This document shows positions 19,613 through 30,079 of a DNA stretch of 64,000 nucleotides, in pieces (within the stretch, counting starts at the first letter, position 1; each line of letters opens with the position of its first letter). The position numbers and the translations under genes were made by a program. The stretch is from Sedimenticola hydrogenitrophicus (GTDB lineage: Bacteria > Pseudomonadota > Gammaproteobacteria > Chromatiales > Chromatiaceae), in contig NZ_JAQGEI010000017.1 in assembly GCF_029017505.1 (NCBI RefSeq), forward strand, positions 1 to 64,000, given 5' to 3'. Under the pieces are notes generated by a model that worked only from the letters and a program-made list of their open reading frames with translations, did no database searches and was not told where the DNA came from.

Positions 19613-20485
19613 ATGGAAGCGGGTATTCCGATACAAGTACTGCTACCGCTGGTGATCGCCGCGATGATGCTGGGCGTCGGCATGAGCCTGCGGATAAGCG
19701 ACTTTACCGCCCTGCTGGGCATGCCGCATGCCGCCGGGATCGGTCTGGCGACCCTATTTGTGGTATTCCCCGGATTGGCCTTTTTGGTAGCCGGGGCCTT
19801 CTCGTTGACGGCCGAGCTGAGTATCGGCCTGGTGCTGCTGGCGGCCAGTCCGTCGGCCTCGACGTCAACCCTGTTCACCTACCTGGCGCGGGGTGATGCC
19901 GCCCTGTCACTGACGCTGACCGCGGTCAGCAAGCTGCTTCCCGTGGTCACCATCCCCCTCTACGTCAGCATCGCCGCGCGCCTGTTCGCCGATACCGATA
20001 CCGCGTTGACCCTGGGCTTTGCGGATATTTCGGAACGCGTGGTGCAGATGGTACTGCTGCCGACCCTGATCGGTATGGCGCTGCAACATTTCGCCCCCGC
20101 TTTTACCGACAGAGCCAGACCCTATGTAATTCGGATCGCGGTGACCGCGCTGGTCCTGCTGATCGCGGCACTGGTATACCGCGAACGCCAGAAACTACCG
20201 GATATGCTGTTGGCCGCCGGTCCCGCCGCCTTGACCCTGTGCCTGCTGGGCATGGCTTGTGCCTATGCCCTGGCCCTGGCGGCGAATCTGCGCCAGCAGC
20301 AGACCACCGCCATCGTGATCGAGACCGGCATGCAGAGCGGCGGCACCGCGATCGCCATCGCGGCGGGCCTGTTGGCGGCACCGGCCATGGCGGTACCGGC
20401 GGCGGTCTACTCCCTGATCATGTATCTGGTGACGGCTGTTTTCGTCCATCTGCGACGCGCCACCCTGTCCAGGGCAGCGGCGTGA
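19613..20485 (+). CDS. BASS-family (bile acid:sodium symporter-like) transporter
   Basis: A 290-residue membrane protein with about nine to ten hydrophobic segments. The family signature ETGMQSGGTAIAIA near residue 240 corresponds to the ETGxQN-type helix break of the BASS fold. An earlier segment, LAASPSASTSTLFTYLARGDAALS, matches the conserved sodium-site region. Bacterial members carry sodium with pantothenate, pyruvate or other organic anions; the substrate cannot be read here. The start at 19613 is preferred because upstream residues are polar and lack a better ribosome site. Confidence 0.85.
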   Translation: MEAGIPIQVLLPLVIAAMMLGVGMSLRISDFTALLGMPHAAGIGLATLFVVFPGLAFLVAGAFSLTAELSIGLVLLAASPSASTSTLFTYLARGDAALSLTLTAVSKLLPVVTIPLYVSIAARLFADTDTALTLGFADISERVVQMVLLPTLIGMALQHFAPAFTDRARPYVIRIAVTALVLLIAALVYRERQKLPDMLLAAGPAALTLCLLGMACAYALALAANLRQQQTTAIVIETGMQSGGTAIAIAAGLLAAPAMAVPAAVYSLIMYLVTAVFVHLRRATLSRAAA

Positions 20486-20495
20486 GGCATCAATT

Positions 20496-21527
20496 TCAGC
20501 GCAGTTTGACACTGATATCCCGGTGCGGTCTTCCATCCCGAATCAAATCCGCGAAGCGCACCGGACGCTTGGCTTCCGATGAGAGCCGCAGGCTTCCGCC
20601 GGCCAGCTGAAACTGCTGCAACGCCTCAATACCCGACTTATCCAGAACGTCCGCCATACTGGCCTGCATAGCCGCTGCCGACTCCTGTTCGGCCACCCGC
20701 AGCGCATCGATCTCCCACCCCTCATTCAGCGCCTTGGCATAGTTGAATTTTTCCAGCGCATCCAGATAGGCCAGGTTTTGAATAAAACCGTGATCCGTGA
20801 CCCGTGCCTCCAGCGCACGGAACTCCACCCGGCCGAACTCCTCGATCAGCCGCCCGGGATTGGTCATGGCACCGCTCACCAGCTCCTCAATCTTCACCTC
20901 CACCAGCCGGCGCGCGCGCCCCAACTCCAGTTCGATGGTGGACCCTGCGATCTGCTCGGCGTCGAACTCCAGCGCCACCGTCAGCACATCCTCGCTCTGG
21001 TCATAGTGGTATGAGACGGTCCCGGCCAGCCGTGTCCGGTCGATGCCCAGCTGGCGAAAAACCGCCAGGGGCGCGGCGCCGAATTCATACAGCAGGTTCT
21101 GTTGCCGGTCATCAGGTGTCGGGTTGGTAATGATTTCAAAACCGCTGAAGCGCAGTTCAAGCCGGTCATCTCCGCTCACGCCCTTGAGACTCAGGCTGTC
21201 CAGCTTCCCGGACACCTTTTTCTGCGCGGGGTTACCCACCGCGCCGAGCATGGCAAGCGGATTGAGACTGGTCGGGGCTTTGCGGGAGCCGCCGGATTCG
21301 AACAGCACCAGATCCAGGTCCACATCCCGCAGGGAAATGGTATCGGAGAGTGGCGAGTAGGAGATATCCCGGTAGCGGATCGCATCCTGCAGCCGGTTAT
21401 CATAGAGATAGTCTTCAAACTGTTCGACGCCGTAACTGGCGGTGTAGAAATAGCCCCCCAGCAGCAGCACACCCAACAGCGCCCCGCTGGCACCCAGAAC
21501 CAGCCGTTTGTTCTCCATGATCTTCAT
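20496..21527 (-). CDS. Membrane-anchored periplasmic protein, unknown
   Basis: A 343-residue protein with an N-terminal membrane anchor (about residues 8-28). A periplasmic part of about 310 residues, rich in beta strands (alternating hydrophobic pattern in ISYSPLSDTISLRDVDLDLV), is followed by a more helical C-terminal third. It loosely resembles bacterial DUF945/AsmA-like envelope proteins in pattern, but no signature supports a family. It is the last of three closely spaced leftward genes (11-base gap to the previous one). GGAGAC precedes the ATG. Confidence 0.65.
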   Translation of the reverse strand: MKIMENKRLVLGASGALLGVLLLGGYFYTASYGVEQFEDYLYDNRLQDAIRYRDISYSPLSDTISLRDVDLDLVLFESGGSRKAPTSLNPLAMLGAVGNPAQKKVSGKLDSLSLKGVSGDDRLELRFSGFEIITNPTPDDRQQNLLYEFGAAPLAVFRQLGIDRTRLAGTVSYHYDQSEDVLTVALEFDAEQIAGSTIELELGRARRLVEVKIEELVSGAMTNPGRLIEEFGRVEFRALEARVTDHGFIQNLAYLDALEKFNYAKALNEGWEIDALRVAEQESAAAMQASMADVLDKSGIEALQQFQLAGGSLRLSSEAKRPVRFADLIRDGRPHRDISVKLR

Positions 21528-21538
21528 GACGTGTCTCC

Positions 21539-23473
21539 TCAGCGCCTGCCAAGCGCGGCGATATCCAGGTCGCTGTCGCCATACCAGGTTTTTATCATAG
21601 CGGCCGTATCCAGCTCATCGCGGCACTGTTCGGACTTGCAAGGGACCGCATCCTGGATCGTGATGAGAAACTCCGGCTTGCCTTTCTGGTCCATGCCGAA
21701 GCGGAATTTCGGATCCAGCCGAAGCAGCATCCAGCCATCAATTTTCACGGACGTTTCGTTGTAGTCCACGCGCATCGGGTAGGGCTTTTGCACATGTCCG
21801 TCATCACCCTTCACCAACAGATACAACGGACTGTTCTGCACCACATCGCCATCCACGGCACGTTTGGCGAATTGTGCCGGATGGGTAAACTGCACCGATC
21901 CCGCCAGGGGGTTGCCACCCACCGGTTTTTGCGCGCTGAAATCGACCTTCAGCGGATCCAGCCGGCCGGGTTCCATCATCAGGGTGGCGTAGAAACGCAA
22001 CTGATCGTACCGCGAGGCCGCCGCAAGTAGCTGGTACTGCTGCTCCAGGCGCTCCTGGTGGCGGGCGCGCAACGCCTCCTGGCGCTGTTTCTCGGCCTCG
22101 ATACGGCGCTGTTCGGCCAGTGCCTGGCCCGCGCGCATGGCGGCGTAGTCCTTGGTGATGGTCAGGCTCCAGGGCATGCCCCGGGCACGCACCGCACGCC
22201 CCTCCTTGTGCAGCGATGGATCGAGGCTGGCGATGCTGAGCGCCAGCTGTTTATGGCCGGGCGCATTGTGCAATTGATCGACAATGGTGAAATTGACGTT
22301 GCCGACATGGTCCGTGGAAGGGTACCCCAGCAGGGTTTTATTCATCTCGGCCAGGGATTTCGCCAAGGCGGAGTTGTGGGGGTTGCGCTGCAACTCTCCA
22401 TTATCGGTCAACACGATGAACGGGGTGGCCGTATCCAGTCGCCAATCGTTGTACGGCGTGTAGTAATAGCCGGCAAAATAGTGCACCCGCAGATCACGGT
22501 CCTCGCCGGCCCATACCAGCAACCGGTGGGTCTCCACGTTGACCCGGCGACGATTGTCTAGTTGACGGGTAAACGAACGGGCCACGATCTGAGCGGGACG
22601 CGTGCCGCGCTGGAAGTTGTAGCCATCGAACCAGCTGCCGTCCAGCCGGGTGAATGGCTGCTTCTGCCCCGCGTAATAGAGCGTGGCACGGACATTCTTC
22701 AGGGCATTGGCCGACTGGAGATAGCCCGCCGTGCAGCGTGACTCGCCGCTGACCTTATAATCGGGATTCAACTCCGTCTTCACCTCCGCCAGGGTACGGA
22801 TCAGGCAACCGTCCTCCTGACCGGGAATTTCGATCATCGGCGGCAGATCGGGGGGTGCAATCACCGGTTCGCCGGGTTTCCAACCGGCGATCTCCATTTG
22901 TAGCGCCGGCTCGGCAAGGGAGTCCGCGGATTCAGGAACGGCCACGGCTTGAGGTACGGAAACGGGTGCCGCCGGTATCACCACTGGTCCCGGGCTTGTC
23001 GTGGGTGTTTCGGCCATGATGACCGGTACTGCCGCGGAGGGCGTTTCGCTTGGCGCCGTGGAAGCGGCCGGCGACGGCCCGGACGCCGGTATCCGGCTGG
23101 CGGGGGATGGCACCTGCGCCACGCCAGCCGTCGCTTGCTGCTGGATACGCCATCCGTATTGCTTCCCGGCACTGCCACTCCAAACCAGCCGGTCACCGTT
23201 CATACCGGTGATGGACAACCGCTCGGCGTCGGGGCATTCCCGGGCCATCACCTGGCCAAGGCGCTGGATAATGTCGCCATAGTCGGGCGTGGCGAATTTT
23301 CCGGCGTCCGCAGCGTCGACCCGCATCCTTACCTCCGGCGCGCACCAGGTATCCCCCAGGGCGGTAAACGACATCCCCAGGGATTTGCTATGCGCCAGCA
23401 TCTTGTCCGCGCTGGCCGTGCTGCTGAAACAGAGCAACAGGGCCAAACTAATTGAACCGACTTTCCCGCACAT
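21539..23473 (-). CDS. Large secreted protein with coiled coil, unknown
   Basis: A 644-residue protein with a signal peptide (MCGKVGSISLALLLCFSSTASA). A Pro/Ala/Ser-rich linker (about residues 110-190) connects an N-terminal domain with two cysteines to a large middle domain. A charged coiled-coil stretch (EQRRIEAEKQRQEALRARHQ) lies around residue 460. The C-terminal region ends with two cysteines (PCKSEQCRDE). No family is recognised. It is the middle gene of a three-gene envelope operon, 12 bases after the preceding lipoprotein gene. Confidence 0.65.
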   Translation of the reverse strand: MCGKVGSISLALLLCFSSTASADKMLAHSKSLGMSFTALGDTWCAPEVRMRVDAADAGKFATPDYGDIIQRLGQVMARECPDAERLSITGMNGDRLVWSGSAGKQYGWRIQQQATAGVAQVPSPASRIPASGPSPAASTAPSETPSAAVPVIMAETPTTSPGPVVIPAAPVSVPQAVAVPESADSLAEPALQMEIAGWKPGEPVIAPPDLPPMIEIPGQEDGCLIRTLAEVKTELNPDYKVSGESRCTAGYLQSANALKNVRATLYYAGQKQPFTRLDGSWFDGYNFQRGTRPAQIVARSFTRQLDNRRRVNVETHRLLVWAGEDRDLRVHYFAGYYYTPYNDWRLDTATPFIVLTDNGELQRNPHNSALAKSLAEMNKTLLGYPSTDHVGNVNFTIVDQLHNAPGHKQLALSIASLDPSLHKEGRAVRARGMPWSLTITKDYAAMRAGQALAEQRRIEAEKQRQEALRARHQERLEQQYQLLAAASRYDQLRFYATLMMEPGRLDPLKVDFSAQKPVGGNPLAGSVQFTHPAQFAKRAVDGDVVQNSPLYLLVKGDDGHVQKPYPMRVDYNETSVKIDGWMLLRLDPKFRFGMDQKGKPEFLITIQDAVPCKSEQCRDELDTAAMIKTWYGDSDLDIAALGRR

Positions 23474-23485
23474 GACAAGCCTCCT

Positions 23486-24337
23486 TCAACCCAGCTCCCA
23501 GACGCCATCCGGCTTCTGACACGCCTGGGCGGTCTCGTTCTCCGTACCCTGGTCGGTGGTGACGCTGATCTGCACATCGCGGCAACCCAGTTGCGCGGTT
23601 ACGGTTGATGTGGTCGTCTCCATGCTGTCCAGGTCAATACCGGCAAACGCCTCCTGACGGGGCAGGGATTCAAGCTCGACACTGTCCAGATCGATACCCT
23701 CGGCCTTCGCCTGCTCGATGGGGTTATAGGGTGTGACATAGTCGCCATGCACATAGCCGACCGTCACCCCTTTCTTGGCCAGCATCAGCCAGCCATTTTC
23801 GGTACGCCCGGCGGAATCGACCCGGTCACCGGGTTGCAGCGTAGTGATGGTTTGATAGCGGGTACCCGGGCCGGATCGCACCCGCAGGGCCGAGGTGGTC
23901 TGATACTCCCGGCTCTCCAGGCGGATGTTGGGAACAGCCTCAACCGTCGCCAGTCGCTTCACTTCGCGGGTTTCGCTTTTGTAGCTGATTTCCCCGGTCT
24001 TTATCTCCGCCGCGGCACCGCTGCGATCACTCTGCCAGGTGGAGACCGAGGCGGTTGGCTGATCCAGTACCTCGATAGTCTGCGCCGCCAGCGCCTGACG
24101 GTCCCGCTCATCCAGGTTCCGACCGATTACCTTGCCGGCATAGAATCCCAGCGCCCCGCCGATGGCGGCACCGAGCCAGCGGTTGTTGCCGCCCGCCACC
24201 TTGGCACCGATCAGCGCGCCGCCGACCGCCCCCAGGGTAGAGCCCATATTCTCCTTGCTCAGGCTACCCGTGGTGCTGTTGCAGCCCACGGCAAGCACCG
24301 CCACGATCGGTACCGCATAACGAAGTTTTCTGTTCAT
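23486..24337 (-). CDS. Glycine-zipper/SH3 lipoprotein
   Basis: A 283-residue lipoprotein. The signal peptide ends in AVGCNS. A glycine-zipper membrane segment (MGSTLGAVGGALIGAKVAGG and AAIGGALGFYAG, about residues 30-72) resembles the rickettsia 17-kDa antigen type. A bacterial SH3 domain follows (about 145-205; ALRVRSGPGTRYQTITTL, then GYVHGDYVTPY), which often binds peptidoglycan. Near the C-terminus are two similar short segments (GIDLDSVE and GIDLDSME) and two cysteines. The start at 24337 is chosen because GGAGG lies 8 bases before it. It leads the three-gene operon. Confidence 0.75.
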   Translation of the reverse strand: MNRKLRYAVPIVAVLAVGCNSTTGSLSKENMGSTLGAVGGALIGAKVAGGNNRWLGAAIGGALGFYAGKVIGRNLDERDRQALAAQTIEVLDQPTASVSTWQSDRSGAAAEIKTGEISYKSETREVKRLATVEAVPNIRLESREYQTTSALRVRSGPGTRYQTITTLQPGDRVDSAGRTENGWLMLAKKGVTVGYVHGDYVTPYNPIEQAKAEGIDLDSVELESLPRQEAFAGIDLDSMETTTSTVTAQLGCRDVQISVTTDQGTENETAQACQKPDGVWELG

Positions 24338-24534
24338 TGTCTGCACCTCCCTAGCGAACCGGCTTAGCGAACCGGAAATTCATTGGCATCCTTCATTCGC
24401 CACAACGACCGGCCCATCCTGGCCTGCATTTGTCACTGCCACAGCTTCATTATGCGTAAGGGTGCGTATTCGGCACCTCCCAATTGGGAGGGTGAACCGG
24501 CGACTGGGCAAGGCGACGCGCAACAGCTGGAAAC

Positions 24535-25181
24535 GGTTTCCACGGCATTCACGGCCGCGCCCTGCCCATCGCCAGCGGACTGAAGGCGGCGCGGCCCGAA
24601 CTGACGGTACTGATGGTCGGCGGTGACGGTGACGGCTTCTCCATCGGTGGCAATCACTTCATACATGCCTGCCGGCGCAACCTGGACCTCACCTACATCG
24701 TCATGGACAACCAGGTCTACGGCATGACCAAGGGGCAGGCCTCGCCCACCACGCCGCCGAACTGGAGCGGCAGCCGGCTGACGCCCCACGGCACCGGACT
24801 ACCCGGTTTCAACCCGGCCGCTATCGCTCTGGCCGCGGGCGCGGGCTTAATTGCGCGGGGTTTTTCCGGCGATCCTGGCGGACTGACCGAGCTGCTGGTC
24901 CAGGGGATCGAGTATCCCGGCTTCGCCTTTATCCATGTGCTGAGCCCTTGCGTCACCTACCATCCGGAACAGCGGGCGTGGAAACAGACCGTGCATGAAC
25001 AGACCGGGGCCACCACCGCCGATCCGTTGCTGGCGGCCCAGCGCCTGCAACAGGGGGATCAGCTGGCCACGGGGATGTGTTCCGGGCGCCACCCCCTGCC
25101 GGATCCTCCACACCGGCTCGCGGAGGGCCGGTCACCACCGACCAGCTGGCGGCTCGGTTTTTTGTCCCGGATAAAAATTGA
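24535..25181 (+). pseudogene. korB remnant (2-oxoacid:ferredoxin oxidoreductase beta subunit)
   Basis: The reading frame from 24535 encodes a clear thiamine-diphosphate domain: GFHGIHGRALPIASG, the metal/TPP motif VGGDGDGFSIGGNHFIHACR, VMDNQVYGMTKGQASPT, then GFAFIHVLSPCVTYHPEQ. The usual first 60 or so residues, with the cysteine motif and a start codon, are missing. Near 25071 the frame breaks: the original C-terminus seems to continue in another frame to a stop at 25179-25181 (ending QLAARFFVPDKN). No korA lies upstream. It is a truncated, frameshifted gene and should not make an enzyme. Confidence 0.85.
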
Positions 25182-25284
25182 CTCCGACCCGGTAAAGTAC
25201 TGTCGGCGGCGCTATGCCTGAGGGGCAGTCTTTTCCATATTTCGCCCGCATATCCTGGCCTCGGCGGCACAAGTCTCTCCCTGG

Positions 25285-25320
25285 AATAAAAAGGCCCCGT
25301 GTTAGCGGGGCCTTTTTATT
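25285..25320. terminator. Strong bidirectional rho-independent terminator
   Basis: A perfect 15-bp stem (AATAAAAAGGCCCCG and its complement) with a 6-base loop and an A-run and T-run on the two sides. It lies 17 bases past the stop of the leftward ferredoxin gene and would end that transcript. Confidence 0.9.
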
Positions 25321-25337
25321 CCGGATTGCAGACAGGA

Positions 25338-25613
<276 letters not shown>

Positions 25614-25627
25614 TCATATCTTCTAAG

Positions 25628-26605
<978 letters not shown>

Positions 26606-27202
26606 TCAGCGGGTATAGAGCGCATAGGCCACCTGACCGGCCTTTTTCTCTTTCAGTCTGATCCAGTGCGGGGGGAGTTCGGGGGATGGGCCGTGCAGGT
26701 CCCACTCCAGGTAGATACGCGGATCGCTCCCCAGCCAGCCGCGTCGCTCCAGTTTGCCGCAGCACTCCGTGAGCAGGTGGTCGGCGAAGGGCGGATCGAG
26801 GAAAACGATATCGAACGGTTGTGCCGGCTGGTCGAGCCAGTGGGTGGCATCGGCCTGATGGATGGCGATCGACGCCATCCCGAGCAGCGCCCGGTTGGCC
26901 TCCAGCTGGCCGGCCACTCGCGGATCCTGCTCCAGCAGGGTCACCGCTCCGGCGCCGCGGGAAGCCGCCTCAAAACCCAGCGCGCCGCTGCCGGCAAACA
27001 GGTCCAGACAGCGCGCCCCGGGCAGCAGCGGCTGCAGCCAGTTGAACAGGGTCTCGCGGGTGCGATCGGCGGTGGGACGCAATCCGGGACTGTCGGGAAA
27101 CTCCAGGCGCCGCCCGCGATGCGTCCCGCCGATCAGGCGTATCTGGTTGCGCTGTCCGGAACCCGGCCCGCAACCCGGGCCGGGCCGTCGCCGTTTTACC
27201 AC
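26606..27202 (-). CDS. rsmD: 16S rRNA (guanine966-N2)-methyltransferase
   Basis: A 198-residue SAM-dependent methyltransferase. The N-terminal IRLIGGTHRGRRLEFP and LRPTADRTRETLFNWL are RsmD hallmarks. The SAM-binding motif LDLFAGSGALGFEAASRGA and the catalytic DPPF in FLDPPFADHLL are intact. It modifies G966 of 16S rRNA in the assembled 30S subunit. It is 5 bases downstream of the M16 peptidase gene on the same strand, a conserved gammaproteobacterial arrangement next to ftsY. Confidence 0.95.
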   Translation of the reverse strand: MVKRRRPGPGCGPGSGQRNQIRLIGGTHRGRRLEFPDSPGLRPTADRTRETLFNWLQPLLPGARCLDLFAGSGALGFEAASRGAGAVTLLEQDPRVAGQLEANRALLGMASIAIHQADATHWLDQPAQPFDIVFLDPPFADHLLTECCGKLERRGWLGSDPRIYLEWDLHGPSPELPPHWIRLKEKKAGQVAYALYTR

Positions 27203-27207
27203 CGGGT

Positions 27208-28698
27208 TCAGTTGGCCGGCGCCGGCTTCTGCTCATCGCCCACCACCACGGTGAGCAATTGATCCGGCTTGATGCGGCGCTGGAAGGCATCGCGGATCTG
27301 TTCGCTAGTGACGCTGTTGACGTTGTCGACAAAGGTATCGAGATAGTCCAGCGGCAGGTCATAGAAACCCAGCATGGCGATATACTCCAGGATCTTGCTG
27401 TTACTGGCGATGCGCAGCGGGAATCCACCGGTGATATTCTGCTTGGCGGCGGTCAGCTCCACTTCGCTCGGTCCCTGCTCGATAAACCGGGCCAGGGTCT
27501 GGCGGATCACCTCCAGGGTCTCCACGGCCTTGGCATTCTGGGTCTGGGCGCCAATCAGGAACGGGCCGTTCCGGCGCATGGGTGAGAAGTAGCTGTAGAC
27601 ACTGTAGGAGAGGCCCCGTTTCTCCCGCACCTCGTCACTCAACTGGGAGACCAGGCCACTGCCGCCGAGGATATGGTTGCCCACGTAGAGCACGAAATAG
27701 TCCGGATCACCCCGCTGCATGCCGGGTTGCCCCATCAGGATATGCGACTGGCTGGAGGGGAACGGCAGGATCAGGGTGCGCGAGGCCTGCAGATCGGACA
27801 CCTGAGGCAGTTCGGGCGCCCGTTCTCCCGGCTGCAGACCGCTGGTGACCAGCTCCGCCAGACGCTCGGCCTCGGCGCGCTCCACCGCGCCGACAATGGC
27901 GATCACCGCATTCTTCGCCACATAGTATTTTTTATAGTGGGCGATCACATCCTCGCGGCTGACGCGCGCCAGGGACTCCTGGGTGCCCTCCACCTGGGCG
28001 GCATAGGGATGCTCCCCGAACAGGGTGTGCATAAAGGTCCGCTGGGCCACCGTGCCGGGTGACTGCTCGTCATGATTCAGCGACACCAGCATCGCCTTGC
28101 GGTTGCGCTCGAAGGCCAGCGGATCGAACCGGGGCGCGCCCAGCACCTGGGCCACCGTGTCCATGGTCTCGGTCAGCGCCCGCTTCTCGGTCAGGGTGCG
28201 CACGGTCAGCCAGGCCATGTCACGCTGAGAACTGGCCGACATCTTGGCACCGACGCTGTCCAGCCGCTGGGCGATCGCATCGGCATCCCAGTCACCGGCC
28301 CCCTCTTCCAGCAGTGCACTGGTAAGGGAGGCGACACCGGGAATGGCCCCGCGCGCACTACCGCCATCGAATACCACCCGCAGATCCAGCATGGGCAGCT
28401 CCGGGGCCGGTACGAACAGCACCCGGGCGCCCTTTTCGGTGACCCAGCTCTGGATCGCCGGCGCGGCCCAGAGCTGGACCGGGAGCAGCATCAACAACAT
28501 TACCAGCATGCTAAGGGCTCGCGCCAAAATAAGTTTCGGTATTCGGTCGCCTCTGGACCCCGCTGGCGGCGTTACGCTTTTTGGCAAGGGAACGGCCATT
28601 GCCTGCAAAGCGTGCCTTGCCAGCGGAGCCCAGTTACGCCCTCGGTACTGCGAAATTATTCTTGCGCGAGCCCTAAATCCCATCGTCTTAACTCCCAT
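27208..28698 (-). CDS. M16-family protease homologue, non-catalytic partner, with repeat-derived N-terminus
   Basis: Up to 496 residues. The region equivalent to the HxxEH zinc motif reads SLTSALLEEGA, with no histidines, so it is probably the inactive half of a two-protein M16 pair with the gene at 28688. The middle shows the M16 hinge and second half (REKRGLSYSVYSYFSPMRRNGPF). The ATG at 28698 has a good AGGGGGA site and overlaps the upstream gene by 11 bases, but the next 50 or so codons lie in the 161-bp repeat. The hydrophobic signal (LVMLLMLLPVQLWAA) begins only at about residue 65. An internal start at 28509 would give a normal signal peptide but lacks a ribosome site. Confidence 0.85.
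   Translation of the reverse strand: MGVKTMGFRARARIISQYRGRNWAPLARHALQAMAVPLPKSVTPPAGSRGDRIPKLILARALSMLVMLLMLLPVQLWAAPAIQSWVTEKGARVLFVPAPELPMLDLRVVFDGGSARGAIPGVASLTSALLEEGAGDWDADAIAQRLDSVGAKMSASSQRDMAWLTVRTLTEKRALTETMDTVAQVLGAPRFDPLAFERNRKAMLVSLNHDEQSPGTVAQRTFMHTLFGEHPYAAQVEGTQESLARVSREDVIAHYKKYYVAKNAVIAIVGAVERAEAERLAELVTSGLQPGERAPELPQVSDLQASRTLILPFPSSQSHILMGQPGMQRGDPDYFVLYVGNHILGGSGLVSQLSDEVREKRGLSYSVYSYFSPMRRNGPFLIGAQTQNAKAVETLEVIRQTLARFIEQGPSEVELTAAKQNITGGFPLRIASNSKILEYIAMLGFYDLPLDYLDTFVDNVNSVTSEQIRDAFQRRIKPDQLLTVVVGDEQKPAPAN
28514..28674. repeat. 161-bp inverted-terminal-repeat element, copy 2
   Basis: The same length as the copy at 2644-2804. The ends AGGGCTCGCGCCAAAATAA (28514-28532) and the complement of AGGGCTCGCGCAAGAATAA (28656-28674) pair at 17 of 19 positions. 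It sits inside the 5' part of the M16 reading frame, which stays open through it. Confidence 0.9.
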
Positions 28699-30079
28699 GA
28701 CGTCCCCCTGTCGAGCTGCGCACCGGTTTGCCGTTGTCCATCGGCAGCGGTTCCAGCAGGGTTACGGTCAGATTCTCATCCCGCAGGTACCGTTGCGCCA
28801 CCTCGCGCACCTGTTCCGGGGTTACCTTCTTCAACTCCTCCACGTACTGGTCGATCAATCGCCAGTCGAGCCCGATGGTCTCCAGCGTGCCGATCTCCAT
28901 CGCCTGATAGAATACCGAATCGAGCTCGAACACCTTGGAGGCGATCACCTGGGTCCGCACCCGCTCCAACTCCTCCTCGGTCACCGGATCGCTGCGCAGG
29001 CGGGCGATCTCCTCACGCAGCGCCTTCTCCAGTTCGCCGATGTCGCGGCCCCTGGCCGGGGTCCCGTCGAGCGTCAGCATCCCCGGCAGGCGGGTGAAGG
29101 CGTTGTAACCGGCACCGGCCGAGACGGCCACCTCGCTGCCGCGGACCAGATTGCGGCTGAAGCGGGCGCTGTTGCCGCCATCCAGGATCGCCACCAGCAT
29201 CTCCAGGGCATAGGGCTCCCAGGGACGCTCCGCCGAGGTCGCTGCCGGGGTCTTGTAGCCCATCAGCAGGTAGGGTTCATTAGCGGGTATTTTGATCACG
29301 GAACGGACCTCGCCCTTCTGTGGCGGCTCCCGCAGCGGCTTGAGTACCGGTAGCTGCTCCTGCTTCAGCGGACCGAAGTACTTCCTGGCCAGTTGGAATA
29401 CGGCTTGCGGGTCGACATCCCCGACTACCACCAGGGTAGCGTTGTTGGGTGCATACCAGCGCCGGTACCAGGCGGCCAGATCCTCCACCCGCATCTGTTC
29501 CAGGTCATTCATCCAGCCGATAACCGGGTTGGCATAGGGCAGGCTACGGTAGCTCAGTGCCGTGAACTGTTCATAGAGCTGCCCGGTCGGTTTATCCTCG
29601 GTACGCAGGCGGCGCTCCTCCTTTACCACCTCGATCTCCTTGGCGAACTCCTCGGCCGGCAGGGTCAGATTGCGCATCCGGTCCGCCTCCAGCTCCAGGG
29701 CAATCTCCAGCCGGTCGTTGGACATGGTCTGGAAATAGGCGGTGTAATCGCGCCCGGTAAAGGCGTTCTCGCTGCCGCCGTTAGCGGCAATGATGCGGGA
29801 GAACTCACCGGGCGGATGGCTCTCGGTCCCCTTGAACATCATGTGCTCAAGGGCATGGGAGAGGCCGGTGAAGCCGTCCGGCTCGTAGGAGGACCCCACC
29901 TTGTACCAGACCTGGGAGACCATGATCGGTGCCCGGTGATCCTCCTTGACGATCACTTTCATGCCGTTATCGAGCATGGTCTCGTGCACCAGATTTTCCG
30001 TCACCAGGGATTCGGCCAATACCGGGCCGGCAAGCAGCAGCAACGCTGCACTAAGGAGTAGTCTCATAATGTGTTCCAT
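28688..30079 (-). CDS. M16-family zinc metallopeptidase (pitrilysin-like), catalytic
   Basis: A 463-residue secreted peptidase. Signal peptide MRLLLSAALLLLAGPVLAES, then the inverted zinc motif HxxEH in LSHALEHMMFKG with the distal glutamate expected in the GGSENAFTGRDYTAYF helix region. The second M16 domain carries the R/Y pair-like segment of the family. It should degrade small peptides in the periplasm together with the downstream non-catalytic homologue. The start at 30079 (MEHIMRLLLS) has AGGG upstream; 30067 is an alternative. It is divergent from ftsY, as in many gammaproteobacteria. Confidence 0.93.
   Translation of the reverse strand: MEHIMRLLLSAALLLLAGPVLAESLVTENLVHETMLDNGMKVIVKEDHRAPIMVSQVWYKVGSSYEPDGFTGLSHALEHMMFKGTESHPPGEFSRIIAANGGSENAFTGRDYTAYFQTMSNDRLEIALELEADRMRNLTLPAEEFAKEIEVVKEERRLRTEDKPTGQLYEQFTALSYRSLPYANPVIGWMNDLEQMRVEDLAAWYRRWYAPNNATLVVVGDVDPQAVFQLARKYFGPLKQEQLPVLKPLREPPQKGEVRSVIKIPANEPYLLMGYKTPAATSAERPWEPYALEMLVAILDGGNSARFSRNLVRGSEVAVSAGAGYNAFTRLPGMLTLDGTPARGRDIGELEKALREEIARLRSDPVTEEELERVRTQVIASKVFELDSVFYQAMEIGTLETIGLDWRLIDQYVEELKKVTPEQVREVAQRYLRDENLTVTLLEPLPMDNGKPVRSSTGGRHGS

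Noticed and set aside
24383-24583. A small gene upstream of the korB remnant.
   Set aside because: No ribosome site or family signature. It runs into the pseudogene in a different frame.
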